Shown: piece after piece, positions 25,126-34,792 of the stretch
Numbering within the stretch: position 1 is the first letter of the stretch
How the letters are laid out: every line of letters begins with the position of its first letter
Origin: Hufsiella arboris
Lineage (GTDB): Bacteria; Bacteroidota; Bacteroidia; Sphingobacteriales; Sphingobacteriaceae
Length of the DNA: 64,000 nucleotides
Reading direction: 5' to 3'
Assembly: GCF_009834875.1 (NCBI RefSeq)
Contig: NZ_WVHT01000002.1
Coordinates: forward strand, 310,001-374,000
The notes under the pieces: model-generated
Told to the model about the DNA's origin: nothing
The model's database searches: none
The model's input: only the letters and a program-made list of their open reading frames with translations
Program-made: the position numbers and the translations under genes

Positions 25126-26019
25126 ATGATACAGGAAGTTGCATTGTCACTGTTAAAAGAGATGGAAAAGAAATTACAGGCTGCCGGTAAGGAGGACGTT
25201 TCACCACTTGAAAAGCTCAAAGCGACCCTGACGGCAGTAAACGCTGCGCTGGAGGAAGTAAGGAAACGTTTGCTTGCCGGTTCTTTTGCCGACGAGGCAG
25301 AGGAGATCAATTTTTTTAAAAGGATTAAGCCGGCTTTTCTTGCCAGGCGAATAACGGCGATCGAAATTTATACGATCGAAAGCGGCAAACCACAAGGGAA
25401 TCCGGCCGCATTAAAGGGGTACCTGGAGGAGGAGCTGTCACTAGTTCAGCGTTTTTTTCATAAGCACCGGTTTTTGTACCAGTATTACCGCATGGATGCT
25501 TCGGAGCTGGATGCTTTGTTTTTTTTAAGGTCGGGAGATGGGTCTCCCATGCTGCTTGCGGAATGGACGGAACGGGACCGGGAATTTTCGAGCCCGGGAG
25601 ATGCCCTGTTTGCCAGGTTTATCGCTTTTGAAGAGTTGCAGCGTTATTTGCTTTTCGAGATGAGTATGCCGGCAGGGGACGTGGATAGAAAAATGCTTAA
25701 TATCAGTAAAAAGGGCAGGGAGCTGCGCTGGACAGGGGATAGCTGTAACCTGGTGGAGATTGCTTACGGGATTTATGATACGAGGCAGCTAAATAACGGG
25801 GAGGCGGACCTGTCGGATATTATGGATGTACTGGAGCAGTGTTTCGGGGTGAACCTGAGCCGGTATTTCCGGCGCTTTACAGAGATCAAAAGGCGAAAGA
25901 CGATCAGTAAGACAAGGTTCCTGGATCAGATGCGGGAAGCGGTAAATAAGCGGATTGACGAAGGTGACGAGTTTAAGCCGCCGAAAAAGCCGGATTTTTA
26001 CTGGCGGAAAAATACTTGA
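25126..26019 (+). CDS. RteC-family regulator, copy 2
   Basis: A 297-residue paralogue of the gene just upstream, clearly diverged. The common elements are EINFFKRIKPAFLARRITAI (about 63-82), then FFHKHRFLYQYYRMDASELDALFF, then DALFARFIAFEELQRYL, then LRWTGDSCNLVEIAYGIYD, then FGVNLSRYFRRFTEIKRRKT...FLDQM. Tandem RteC copies suggest a duplicated regulatory role, perhaps as a heteromer. No conjugation or excision gene is in the window, so a mobile-element function cannot be supported here. Confidence 0.85.
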   Translation: MIQEVALSLLKEMEKKLQAAGKEDVSPLEKLKATLTAVNAALEEVRKRLLAGSFADEAEEINFFKRIKPAFLARRITAIEIYTIESGKPQGNPAALKGYLEEELSLVQRFFHKHRFLYQYYRMDASELDALFFLRSGDGSPMLLAEWTERDREFSSPGDALFARFIAFEELQRYLLFEMSMPAGDVDRKMLNISKKGRELRWTGDSCNLVEIAYGIYDTRQLNNGEADLSDIMDVLEQCFGVNLSRYFRRFTEIKRRKTISKTRFLDQMREAVNKRIDEGDEFKPPKKPDFYWRKNT

Positions 26020-26157
26020 GTTGAGAGAGTATTTTTGACGCGACGTTAAAAATGCAGATACTCGACATCTAAATAACGAAATATTATTAAAAAGTCAAAA
26101 GTTACGTTGCTAAGAGATGTACTTCCTCGTTTATACTCTCTATTGCGATTTTAAGTT

Positions 26158-26177
26158 CACTGCAAAATAATGGCAGT
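26158..26177. repeat. Diverged copy of the CACTGCCA hairpin family
   Basis: CACTGC followed by GGCAGT across an A/T-rich loop, with a T-rich run soon after. It lies 22 bases before the start of the decayed RHS gene at 26200, the same place that intact copies occupy before intact RHS genes. The stem is weak, so it is identified mainly by position. Confidence 0.4.
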
Positions 26178-26199
26178 CTGTCGTTTTAATTGCAACATA

Positions 26200-26795
26200 A
26201 TGAATGTTATGTCACGTAGAATTCTTGTTTGTGCTTTTCTCTTTATCGAATCGATTTTTTTTAATAAAACTGTTTCTGCTCATAAAATTTCTTCCTTGCT
26301 CCATCTAGGGCATCGGCTCTAATAAACGCAACCAAATGCGATGCGGATTATTTCAAGGGAAACCGGATGTTATATACCCCTGGTATCAATTGAAGAACAT
26401 TCGGCAAAAACGGAGGTCAGTATAAGATATCCGGATCCTCGGGAATAAAATTACAAGAATATGCTGGTAGTGTCGGTTTGGGTTGGAGCCTGGCGGCTGG
26501 AGGAGTTATTACGAGAACAATAAGAGGTCAAAAGGATGAAACAGGTTATTTGTCAGATTCTCGGATAGCCTTGCTTAGGAACGATCCGAATTCCAGCGAA
26601 TTTAAAAGCTATTTTTATAATCTATATGACGCAGATCCGGGAAGTCATGGTTTGAAGAATGTTTTTATACGTGCAGAAGAAATTAAATACAATGTAAAGG
26701 TTTGTTCGCATGCAGGCACTGGAGTAACGATCTTCAAAAGAATACTTAAGAAATTATTTCCGTTAAGTTTAATTAAAAAAGCGCATGCTCAATGA
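26200..26795 (+). pseudogene. Decayed N-terminal part of an RHS-unit first gene
   Basis: The ATG at 26200 opens a signal peptide (NVMSRRILVCAFLFIESIFF) that ends at a stop after 40 codons. Further on, another frame reads SSGIKLQEYAGSVGLGW and SLAAGGVITRTIRG, followed by about 90 residues to a stop at 26795. VGLGW-x-L-x-A-G-G-x-I-T-R-x-x-R-G is the hallmark near residue 100 of the intact proteins at 27340, 39723 and 55868. Frameshifts and at least two stops separate the pieces, and about 1000 residues are missing. It is a lost fourth RHS unit next to an intact one. Confidence 0.7.
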
Positions 26796-27240
26796 GCTCA
26801 CCATCGTCTAAATTGACGGCTAACCTTCCTTATCAACAGCATTAGATGTTATGAAACTTCGACTCGTGTTGAGAGCGCAGCGACGTTAATTAACTGTCAT
26901 CATATGAACTTGTACCAGCTTATGACTTGTAAACAAAAAATTTCCAGTGTCTATTATTTTGCGACTATTGCCTCAAATTCCGAATTTTTAAAAAAAATGG
27001 CATACAGCCAACCGACTGCGTTATGATCCGTCAGCTTAGAACCACTGAGAGCAGGCTTAATGATAAAGGACTTACGCCACCCCATGGCGACAACTTCCTG
27101 ACAGACAGTTACTAGCCCTGGCGGTTATAAAGTGGGCTTTATCGTCACCAACTGAGGAAACGACTACACCACATCCCATGACATTTGATTTCATGCCTAT
27201 CACGACCATTAGATGGCTGTTTATAAACCACAATAATTTT
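26796..27240. other. Intergenic debris with no recognisable gene
   Basis: AT-rich, full of stops in all frames apart from short chance ORFs. No motif of the neighbouring families could be found. It probably represents the decayed body of the lost RHS unit or deletion scars. Confidence 0.4.
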
Positions 27241-27287
27241 TTATAAAATCTCACACTGCCATCTAGTGGCAGTGTGAGATTTTATAA
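27241..27287. repeat. 21-bp perfect inverted repeat, longest member of the CACTGCCA hairpin family
   Basis: Arms 27241-27261 and 27267-27287 are perfect complements with the five-base loop TCTAG. The inner eight base pairs are CACTGCCA / TGGCAGTG, as in the other copies; the outer 13 are A/T-rich. It ends 52 bases before the start of the first RHS unit. It could be a terminator, a leader attenuator or a recombination site. Confidence 0.75.
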
Positions 27288-27339
27288 TTGTTAACTCGCT
27301 GTTAGCGAGTGGAAAACTAAATCATAATCTAACCTTCAC

Positions 27340-30300
27340 ATGGATTTCAATTACCGGAAATTAAACAGGATAGTTTGCGCTATTGCTTTACAGTTTCTTA
27401 GCACAACAGCTTTTAGCCAATTTGATAATAATATCACTTATGTTCCTCCTTCACCTACTGCGAGTGCACTTGTAAAGTCAGTTAATACTCCTGTGAATAT
27501 GAATACCGGCATTGCAGACATTACAGCTGATTTATGCACGATTTCTGCAAGAGGCGGTTACCAAATACCCATTTATCTAAGTTACCATGGTGGCGGTGTT
27601 AAAGTTCAGGAAGTTTCAACTACTGTTGGCTTGGGGTGGAATATAAGCGCCAACATGATGATTACACGGGTTGTAAGGGGGTTGCCGGACGAGGGTCCAA
27701 ATGGTTTTTTTGGTAGTGATATGGGAGCAAAAATAAGTACACCAATGGATATTCCTTCGATAGAGGGTGTTGCTAAAGGAGACAAAGATGGGGAGCCCGA
27801 CCTGTTTTATGTAAAAATTAACGGCAGAGCTTTTCGGTTTACATTCAGTTATAGCGGGAACCCTGTGTACTTAGACGATAACAGTATACGGATACTCAAT
27901 AGCCCTTTCAAACAGGAGCTCGGTCAGAACGGATGGGTTTTGGAAGATTTGGATGGCAACACTTATTATTTTGGGGGCGATGTGTCAAGCACCGAAGAAA
28001 CCCAGACAATATTGCATGGTGAGACCTCGGATCGCACGATACCGACTTTTACATCGACCTGGTATATCAATAAAATAACGACGACAAATTCTATTGAAAA
28101 TATTTCTTTTAGTTACGAGCCTGGAGGCTCAATTTCAATCAAAAACTATAGCCGAAGGAAAAAAACTTATAACAAAATTACACAGAGTTTTAAAAGAGGC
28201 TTTTATTACTTTGGTGTTACGATCTGGCCGGATCAGCATACCTCGGATATAGAGTTTTTTTCCAATGAATGGGATAATAGCGTCGAGGAAACAATTGCTT
28301 CACCAAAATACCTTGCCTCTATTACCACCACTAACGAAAGCGCTTATTTTTCCTACAGCCCCACTCTTCGTCAGGATCTTACAAATGCCAGAGCTTTGAA
28401 TAAGATCGAAGTTAAAAATTACAAGGGCGAGTCTCTTAAATCTTTCGTATTCAATCAGTCATATTGGAATACAGATGAAGGACAACCGGTTGTTGCTCAG
28501 GATAAATACCGTTTAAAATTAACCAGTGTCACACTTTATAACAGGACACAGACTGCATCGATACCATTATTCGGTTTTGAATACAACGAAAACACTCTTT
28601 TGCCGCCAAGAAATTCATCCCAAACAGATCATTGGGGTTATTACAATAAGAACATTGAAGGAGACTTTATAACCGATATTAAGAATATAGAAACCTATAA
28701 GACTCCTGATCGGAAGCGAATGCAAGCAAACATTTTGAAAAAAATTAAATACCCAACTGGAGGTTATAAGTCATTTGTTTACGAAACAAACGATTATTAC
28801 GATCAAATCAACGGCAAAAATGTAGACGGCGGTGGATTGAGAATTGCGAATATTATTAGCGTAGGAGACATGAATAGTCCTCCGGTGGAGCAAAAATACT
28901 CGTACCGGGACGATTTGGGTCACTCCACAGGCCTACAAATGGTGTCGGAGCCAATTTATATCACCTACTTACAACATACAACTTCTCAGACTCCGTTTGT
29001 ACCGTTAGGATTACCTAATCCCCCGGACAATACTTTAGAACCATCAGATTCAGCCATACCTAGTAATGTTAAGGGGTGTTTAGTAATACCGATAAGATAC
29101 ACTCCAAATCTAAAAGGTGCATTGACGTTTGCAGTAGTACAACTTGCCACATCCATTATATCACCGGGTCAATCATTTAGTAGCGTTAGTTATACTCCAT
29201 TTACAACTGTTAGTTCCACCTCTTACAACAATCTTTTTGACATAAACGGTAATAATATTATTTACAGCCAGGTAACTCAGGAAAATGCAGGCGAAGGTAA
29301 AACGGTTAACAAGTTTACGGACAGTAATGATTATCCGGACCTGGTAAATCAGATGTCTATTACGGGAAATACATTTGATCATGCAAAACGCATTGCTACA
29401 AATATTGCTCCTTTTACTCCACCAACGTCTTATGCATTCGCACGTGGGTTTTTAAAAGAAAGTTCCGTTTATGATAAAAATGGTGTTTTGCTCAAAAGGA
29501 TCACTAATACTTATGAATTAAAACCATTAGGTCAGGATGTAGGGGGATTTCGAAGTGGCATAGTAAAGATTAACACCAATACAAATCTCCAGTTTCAAAG
29601 TATTAGTTCCACTACTTATAACATTGGCTATTATCAGATGATTTCTAAAAAGTTGGTACTAAAAACTTCAAAGGTTGAAAGTTTTGAGCCAGGGTTGGCG
29701 GCTGTTTACAGCACGACGTCTTACCAGTACGATCAGACCTACCCGTCTTTAGTAACCTTTCAAACGACAATTAATAGTGATGGAAGTAATAGTTCAGCTG
29801 ATTATAAATATGTGGTAAATAAAGATGCAGTACCCTATGACACACCAAACGAAATATCCGCAGCCAGTTCTCTATATACAAATGGCAGGTTTGGACTATT
29901 GCTGCAAAGCTCGTTCAGAAAGAATAATTACATTCTGGATAAGACGACAATAGGCTACAAAAATTGGGTTATTAACAATAAACAATTGCTGTTGCCTGAA
30001 TTCGTTCACAAAGAGAGCCAAAATGCATTCTTTTTAGCAAGGCAATATTTTGCTTACGATGAATTTGGTAATCCAATAAAGCTATCAAGGGAAAACGGGC
30101 CGGCAATTTCGACTCGATGGGATTATAATAGTTTATTTCCGGTAAGTGAAATGATGAATGCCGACCCTGCAGAAAGCTTTTTTGAAGGATTTGAAACCCT
30201 TAGCAGCGGAGCAGTCAGCAGTAGTACTTCACATTCCGGATCAAATTGCTACCTGGGGGATTATCCGTTGAATTTTTCTATACCTAATGGTCGCAGTTAT

Positions 30301-31134
30301 AAATTTTCCTACTGGTATCTGGATGTCGGAAAGTGGGTGTTCTCAGGGTATCTTCCCTATAGTGGTCCGGTTTCTCTCTCTCTTGGCGACGCGATCGACG
30401 ACGTCGTGGTCATTCCCCGGGATGCGTCAATTTCAACGTCTACCTTTAAACCTGGCTTGGGAATAACATCCCGGTCCGGACCGACAAGAGCAGCCATGAC
30501 CTACTGTTATGATGATTACTCGCGGTTAACAGATATTAAAAATGATCAGGGTGATATTATCAAGCATTATGGCTTCACGGATAGTTCGCCAGCAGCCGCC
30601 AATCTTTTTTTGAGCGCTCCTATCTATGCATCGATGACAAAAAATTGTACGGGCAACAGTACACGTGTTTATTATGAAATAAAAGAGGGGAAATACACGT
30701 CGTATAATAGTCAGTTAGAAGCTGATCAACAGGCTGAAAACGAACTGCTTACCCAAGGACAAGCTTATGCCGATACCTATGCGAAATGTCTTCCGACAAT
30801 TGGATCGCCAACTTTAAGCTGCCGGACAGGCGGGAATTGCAATGACAATTCAGGTTGTTCTGTAAGGTATGTCATCAACTATTACAATCTTGATCCTTCC
30901 AAGACCTATACTTCCACTACCGCCAATTCTGCCAATAGCGGTGCCTCTGCCGGTATTTCCAATTTTGTGAGAAATGGTACCACAGCAACGGCCTATGTCA
31001 ATTACTCCGAGTCTTCCGGGTCAGGTCGTGTTGATTTTGATGTGGTTTTGTATGAGAACGGTGTGGCGGTTGATAGTAAATACAATTATATATCTCACAA
31101 CTCTTCGTTTCCCTACATCCCTCAATGCCAATAA
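27340..31134 (+). CDS. RHS unit 1, first gene: large secreted YD-repeat protein
   Basis: A 1264-residue protein with a signal peptide (ending ...STTAFSQ). The start of the mature protein (SPTASALVKSVNTPVNMNTG, IPIYLSYHGGGVKVQE, VGLGWNISANMMITRVVRG at about 100-120) is the conserved opening of the Bacteroidota proteins that precede DUF6443/RHS genes. YD-repeat-like segments follow (KKIKYPTGGYKSFVYE, YDEFGNPIKLSRENG, YDDYSRLTDIKNDQGDI) with a jelly-roll-like insert (FFEGFETL...). The tail (TRVYYEIKEGKYTSYNSQLE, about 1105-1125) matches my memory of DUF5977. It is exported and probably assembles the shell with the product of the next gene, one base after its stop. No toxin tip is seen here. Confidence 0.85.
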   Translation: MDFNYRKLNRIVCAIALQFLSTTAFSQFDNNITYVPPSPTASALVKSVNTPVNMNTGIADITADLCTISARGGYQIPIYLSYHGGGVKVQEVSTTVGLGWNISANMMITRVVRGLPDEGPNGFFGSDMGAKISTPMDIPSIEGVAKGDKDGEPDLFYVKINGRAFRFTFSYSGNPVYLDDNSIRILNSPFKQELGQNGWVLEDLDGNTYYFGGDVSSTEETQTILHGETSDRTIPTFTSTWYINKITTTNSIENISFSYEPGGSISIKNYSRRKKTYNKITQSFKRGFYYFGVTIWPDQHTSDIEFFSNEWDNSVEETIASPKYLASITTTNESAYFSYSPTLRQDLTNARALNKIEVKNYKGESLKSFVFNQSYWNTDEGQPVVAQDKYRLKLTSVTLYNRTQTASIPLFGFEYNENTLLPPRNSSQTDHWGYYNKNIEGDFITDIKNIETYKTPDRKRMQANILKKIKYPTGGYKSFVYETNDYYDQINGKNVDGGGLRIANIISVGDMNSPPVEQKYSYRDDLGHSTGLQMVSEPIYITYLQHTTSQTPFVPLGLPNPPDNTLEPSDSAIPSNVKGCLVIPIRYTPNLKGALTFAVVQLATSIISPGQSFSSVSYTPFTTVSSTSYNNLFDINGNNIIYSQVTQENAGEGKTVNKFTDSNDYPDLVNQMSITGNTFDHAKRIATNIAPFTPPTSYAFARGFLKESSVYDKNGVLLKRITNTYELKPLGQDVGGFRSGIVKINTNTNLQFQSISSTTYNIGYYQMISKKLVLKTSKVESFEPGLAAVYSTTSYQYDQTYPSLVTFQTTINSDGSNSSADYKYVVNKDAVPYDTPNEISAASSLYTNGRFGLLLQSSFRKNNYILDKTTIGYKNWVINNKQLLLPEFVHKESQNAFFLARQYFAYDEFGNPIKLSRENGPAISTRWDYNSLFPVSEMMNADPAESFFEGFETLSSGAVSSSTSHSGSNCYLGDYPLNFSIPNGRSYKFSYWYLDVGKWVFSGYLPYSGPVSLSLGDAIDDVVVIPRDASISTSTFKPGLGITSRSGPTRAAMTYCYDDYSRLTDIKNDQGDIIKHYGFTDSSPAAANLFLSAPIYASMTKNCTGNSTRVYYEIKEGKYTSYNSQLEADQQAENELLTQGQAYADTYAKCLPTIGSPTLSCRTGGNCNDNSGCSVRYVINYYNLDPSKTYTSTTANSANSGASAGISNFVRNGTTATAYVNYSESSGSGRVDFDVVLYENGVAVDSKYNYISHNSSFPYIPQCQ

Positions 31135-31135
31135 A

Positions 31136-34100
31136 ATGATGAAAACTTTAAAGCTAGCTATGCCGGTTGGATTACACCGTGTTGATGCGTGGGTTAAATT
31201 ATTTCCCTCGACAAAGCGTTTTGTTTTTTGGATGTTTTTATTCCTGATGCATAACAGCGTGCGGGGGCAGATTCTGGTGACTAGCCCGCTGACCAGCCCG
31301 ACTACTACGGGAGAATATTACAATTACACCAGTATCACACTCGGTCCGGGCTTTTCTTCCAGTCCGCAGTCAGGACAAAGCTTTCGCGCCTATATATTCG
31401 TTCCCTGCTGCAATCCCGTGAATTCTTTGATGACAGTAGTACCCCGTGTGCCGGGAATTAAAGATCCTTCACAATTTGCAAATAAAGGCCCCGCCGAACT
31501 AATGAAAATGGTATCGGTTACGGACGGTCTTGGCCGGAAGATACAGGAAATTCAGGTACAGGGAAGTCCTGATCTGAATGATCAGGTTAAGCCGTTCGCC
31601 TACAATAAGTACAACAGGGAAATTGCTGATTATCTTCCTTTTTCCAGTGCTGCGAACATTGGCGCATATAAGTCCAATGCGGTGTCATTACTGGCTAATT
31701 ATTATAATAGTCCACCCACAGGAGTGACTGCTACGCAGTTTCCAAAGCAGGAAGTTCAATATGACGGTTCACCGCTCGAACGTGTTGTAGAGGAGGGTGC
31801 TCCCGGGGCGTCCTGGCAGCTCTCGGGGCACACTTCCAGAGTCAGTTATTCTCACAATAACTCTATCGCGTTTTACCCCGGTAATAATCTAGGATCCAGG
31901 CAAGTTGCTTTTTATTACGCTACATCAACATTAGATGGAGCAACTCAATTGATCCGGCTAAATAATTCCAATTGGGCGGATGATAAGTTAACAGTAACGA
32001 TTATTAGGGATGAAAATTGGACAGCCGGGTGCTTGGGTACAACGGAGACGTATACAACCTCCGACGGGAAATTGATACTCACGAGAACATATAATCAGCT
32101 CCAAAGCGGGCAGGTTGAAATGTTGTCGACTTACTATGTTTATGATCAATACGACCGGCTGAGTTTTATTATACCCCCAAAAGCTGAGGCTGATAATTCG
32201 ACTGCTAGTCAGTTAACACTGGATAATCTATGTTATCAATTTAATTACGATAAATACGGGCGATTGGTGGAAAGAAAAGTTCCCGGAAAAGGCTGGGAGT
32301 ATTATGTCTTCAACAAATTAGACCAACTGGTTTTCAGCCAGGATGCTAATCAGCGCAATACATCGTCTCAGCAGTGGACTTTTGCAAAATACGATGCTTT
32401 GGGCAGGAAGATATTAACGGGTGTTTATAATGATGCAGGTACCCAGGTAGATGCGAACCCAAATGCATTGAATAACGCGCGCCGAATAAACTTACAGTCA
32501 AGCTGTGAGGGTCAGTCCACCTTATGGGAGACCCGCAACGATGCCGAGCCGCATGGGTATACCAATAGCGCAATCCCAACAAGTAACATCGCTGCTTATT
32601 TAATGGTGAACTACTACGATAATTATACCGCCCCTGGTCTTCCGTCGACATATAATGTGGCCGGATCTTTCAGCAAGATGACCGATGGATTGTCGACTGC
32701 GACTAAGACCGCGGTCGTAAATAATCCTTCGGCGATGCTATGGTCGGTATACTTTTACAACGACAGCAGCCAATTGGTCAAAACGTTTACTCAGCATTAT
32801 AAGGGCGCAGTAGTTAATGAAGGCAATTACGACGAAACCAGGGAATCGTTTAATTTTAACGGGCAGGTTGTAAGGAGTTACCGGAGTCATAAAGCAGGTG
32901 GGGTGGAAATGATTAAAACCCTGACCTCGTATTCTTACGATCATATGGGAAGGTTGCTCAGCACCCGTGAAAGAATCAACAGCGATCCAGAAGTAATTGT
33001 CGAGGCGCTTGATTATAATGCGCTGGGGCAACTAAGTAATCGTAAACTGCACTCGGAAAATAACGGAACTTCTTACTTACAGTCCATCGCCTATACTTAT
33101 AACGAGAGGGGCTGGATGAGGAAAGCTTCGGCCGGATTATTTAATCTGGAACTGCGTTATCAGGATGCCCTGGCAGGTAGCAACCCTCAATTCAACGGAA
33201 ATATCAGTAATCAGCTTTGGGGTACTAGTTTAAACCAGTCGTTTTCTTATGATTATGATAAGCTGAATCGTCTGACCAATGGTGTTGGACCCGGAATGTC
33301 CGAGAGCGCTATATCGTACGATAAGATGGGAAATATCATTTCTCTGAACCGGGACGGGAATCCGATTACATATAATTATAGCGGTGGCGGAAATCAGCTA
33401 AATTCAGTGTCGGGAGGCGGTTTAAACACCTTGCCGTTTTCTTATGACCCGAACGGCAATGCAACGATAGATGGTTCGAAAGCCAACATCCAATTGGGTT
33501 ATAACCTTTTGGATCTGCCTCAAACAATAAGCGGTAGTCAGAACATTACCTATACGTATGATGCTACCGGTGCGATGCTTAGTAAGCAAAGCACCTCGAC
33601 CGGGCTGAATGAGTACATCAACGGGATTCAGTACGGTTCGTCAAGCGGTTCATATGGAATCGACTTTATATGGACAGCGGCCGGCCGCGCGTATCGCCAG
33701 TCAGATAACACTTATCGCTATCAGTATGACCTGACTGATCATTTGGGTAATGTTCGTTTGACCTTTGATAAAGACCCGGCAACCGGCGCACCTCGGCGTC
33801 TGCAGGAGGATAATTATTATGCATTCGGACTAAGAAAGCCTGTGGCTCCGCAGTCACTGTTAAATGAATATTTATACAATGGTAAGGAGTTTCAGGAAGA
33901 AATTAATGAGTATGATTACGGTGCCAGGTTTTATGATCCGATACTGGCAAGATGGCATTCAGCAGATCCGCACGGACAAACATATACAGGTCTTTCACCC
34001 TATAGTTATGTCGGGAATGATCCGATAAATAATATCGACCCGGATGGCATGGATATTTGGGACTGGATTATTCCAAAAAATAATGGCCCGGCGTTTAACA

Positions 34101-34789
34101 ACCCTTTAGTGCATTCCCAAGCTGATGTTGATAGACTATATGGTCTTGGCTTTACATATGCTGGGGCTAATATGTTAAGCGAAGTTACCGTCAATAGATC
34201 AAAGCCGGGTTATTGGAAAACATTCAAAAATGAATTGACAAAAGCAAATCCTTTTGGAGCAGCTGACGACACCTGGAGGGGCTGGTTGAGTGAAAAATCT
34301 ACGTTTGGGAAAGATATGTTGTCTATGGCCAGCGACAGCTACTGGTCTTTAGCCTCAATGCTTGATGGGAATACCTATGTAAATTACTTTTCAGCTAGCC
34401 CTCAGGATCGGGCTAGAGCTGACGCAGCTGCTGTCGCAGGTATGATGAACGGAACGGTAACTTTTGCTCCCTTAAGTGCGGTGCCAAATGTTTCCTTAGC
34501 AAGATCTGCTCAGACAGGAGCCAGTTTAGCTGAAGAGTTACCTGTACATGGTAACTCTTTAAAAAGCTTGAAACCTACTTGGGGTTATAAATTATATTCA
34601 GCTGATGGTACATTTTTAAAAAATGGCATCACTTCTGAGGTAATACCTGAACGACGATACACAAAATCCTATATGTTCGATAAAGATATGAGAGAGAAAG
34701 TTTTATTCCCTAATAGGGCCGCTGCTTATGAATGGGAATTTCTAGAAAATCAAACTTCACGAGGCCCTTTAAATTTTAACATGCATTAG
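31136..34789 (+). CDS. RHS unit 1, second gene: DUF6443/RHS-core protein with GIY-YIG-like C-terminal toxin
   Basis: The ATG at 31136, one base after the previous stop, gives 1217 residues; a longer frame opens upstream inside the first gene but lacks sense there. A signal segment is followed by the DUF6443 region (VSVTDGLGRKIQEIQVQGS, SPLERVVEEGAPGASWQ) and YD repeats. The RHS core is EYLYNGKEFQEEINEYDYGA and RFYDPILARWHSADP (about 910-945). The last 75 residues carry GYKLYSADGTFLKNGITS, IPERRY, AAYEWEFLE and GPLNFN, the order of a GIY-YIG nuclease (Tyr pair, Arg, Glu, Asn) and a typical polymorphic-toxin tip. A small gene three bases downstream is the presumed immunity gene. Target (DNA or RNA) unknown. 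Confidence 0.85.
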   Translation: MMKTLKLAMPVGLHRVDAWVKLFPSTKRFVFWMFLFLMHNSVRGQILVTSPLTSPTTTGEYYNYTSITLGPGFSSSPQSGQSFRAYIFVPCCNPVNSLMTVVPRVPGIKDPSQFANKGPAELMKMVSVTDGLGRKIQEIQVQGSPDLNDQVKPFAYNKYNREIADYLPFSSAANIGAYKSNAVSLLANYYNSPPTGVTATQFPKQEVQYDGSPLERVVEEGAPGASWQLSGHTSRVSYSHNNSIAFYPGNNLGSRQVAFYYATSTLDGATQLIRLNNSNWADDKLTVTIIRDENWTAGCLGTTETYTTSDGKLILTRTYNQLQSGQVEMLSTYYVYDQYDRLSFIIPPKAEADNSTASQLTLDNLCYQFNYDKYGRLVERKVPGKGWEYYVFNKLDQLVFSQDANQRNTSSQQWTFAKYDALGRKILTGVYNDAGTQVDANPNALNNARRINLQSSCEGQSTLWETRNDAEPHGYTNSAIPTSNIAAYLMVNYYDNYTAPGLPSTYNVAGSFSKMTDGLSTATKTAVVNNPSAMLWSVYFYNDSSQLVKTFTQHYKGAVVNEGNYDETRESFNFNGQVVRSYRSHKAGGVEMIKTLTSYSYDHMGRLLSTRERINSDPEVIVEALDYNALGQLSNRKLHSENNGTSYLQSIAYTYNERGWMRKASAGLFNLELRYQDALAGSNPQFNGNISNQLWGTSLNQSFSYDYDKLNRLTNGVGPGMSESAISYDKMGNIISLNRDGNPITYNYSGGGNQLNSVSGGGLNTLPFSYDPNGNATIDGSKANIQLGYNLLDLPQTISGSQNITYTYDATGAMLSKQSTSTGLNEYINGIQYGSSSGSYGIDFIWTAAGRAYRQSDNTYRYQYDLTDHLGNVRLTFDKDPATGAPRRLQEDNYYAFGLRKPVAPQSLLNEYLYNGKEFQEEINEYDYGARFYDPILARWHSADPHGQTYTGLSPYSYVGNDPINNIDPDGMDIWDWIIPKNNGPAFNNPLVHSQADVDRLYGLGFTYAGANMLSEVTVNRSKPGYWKTFKNELTKANPFGAADDTWRGWLSEKSTFGKDMLSMASDSYWSLASMLDGNTYVNYFSASPQDRARADAAAVAGMMNGTVTFAPLSAVPNVSLARSAQTGASLAEELPVHGNSLKSLKPTWGYKLYSADGTFLKNGITSEVIPERRYTKSYMFDKDMREKVLFPNRAAAYEWEFLENQTSRGPLNFNMH

Positions 34790-34792
34790 ACT

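Noticed and set aside
24231-26019. An integrative conjugative element around the RteC genes
   Set aside because: No integrase, excisionase, relaxase or tra gene in the window.
27072-27254. 60-codon minus-strand frame upstream of RHS unit 1
   Set aside because: It runs into the 21-bp inverted repeat and has no recognisable feature.
30974-31135. 54-residue N-terminal extension of the second gene of RHS unit 1
   Set aside because: The extension lies wholly inside the coding end of the first gene, and a good ATG follows one base after that gene's stop.
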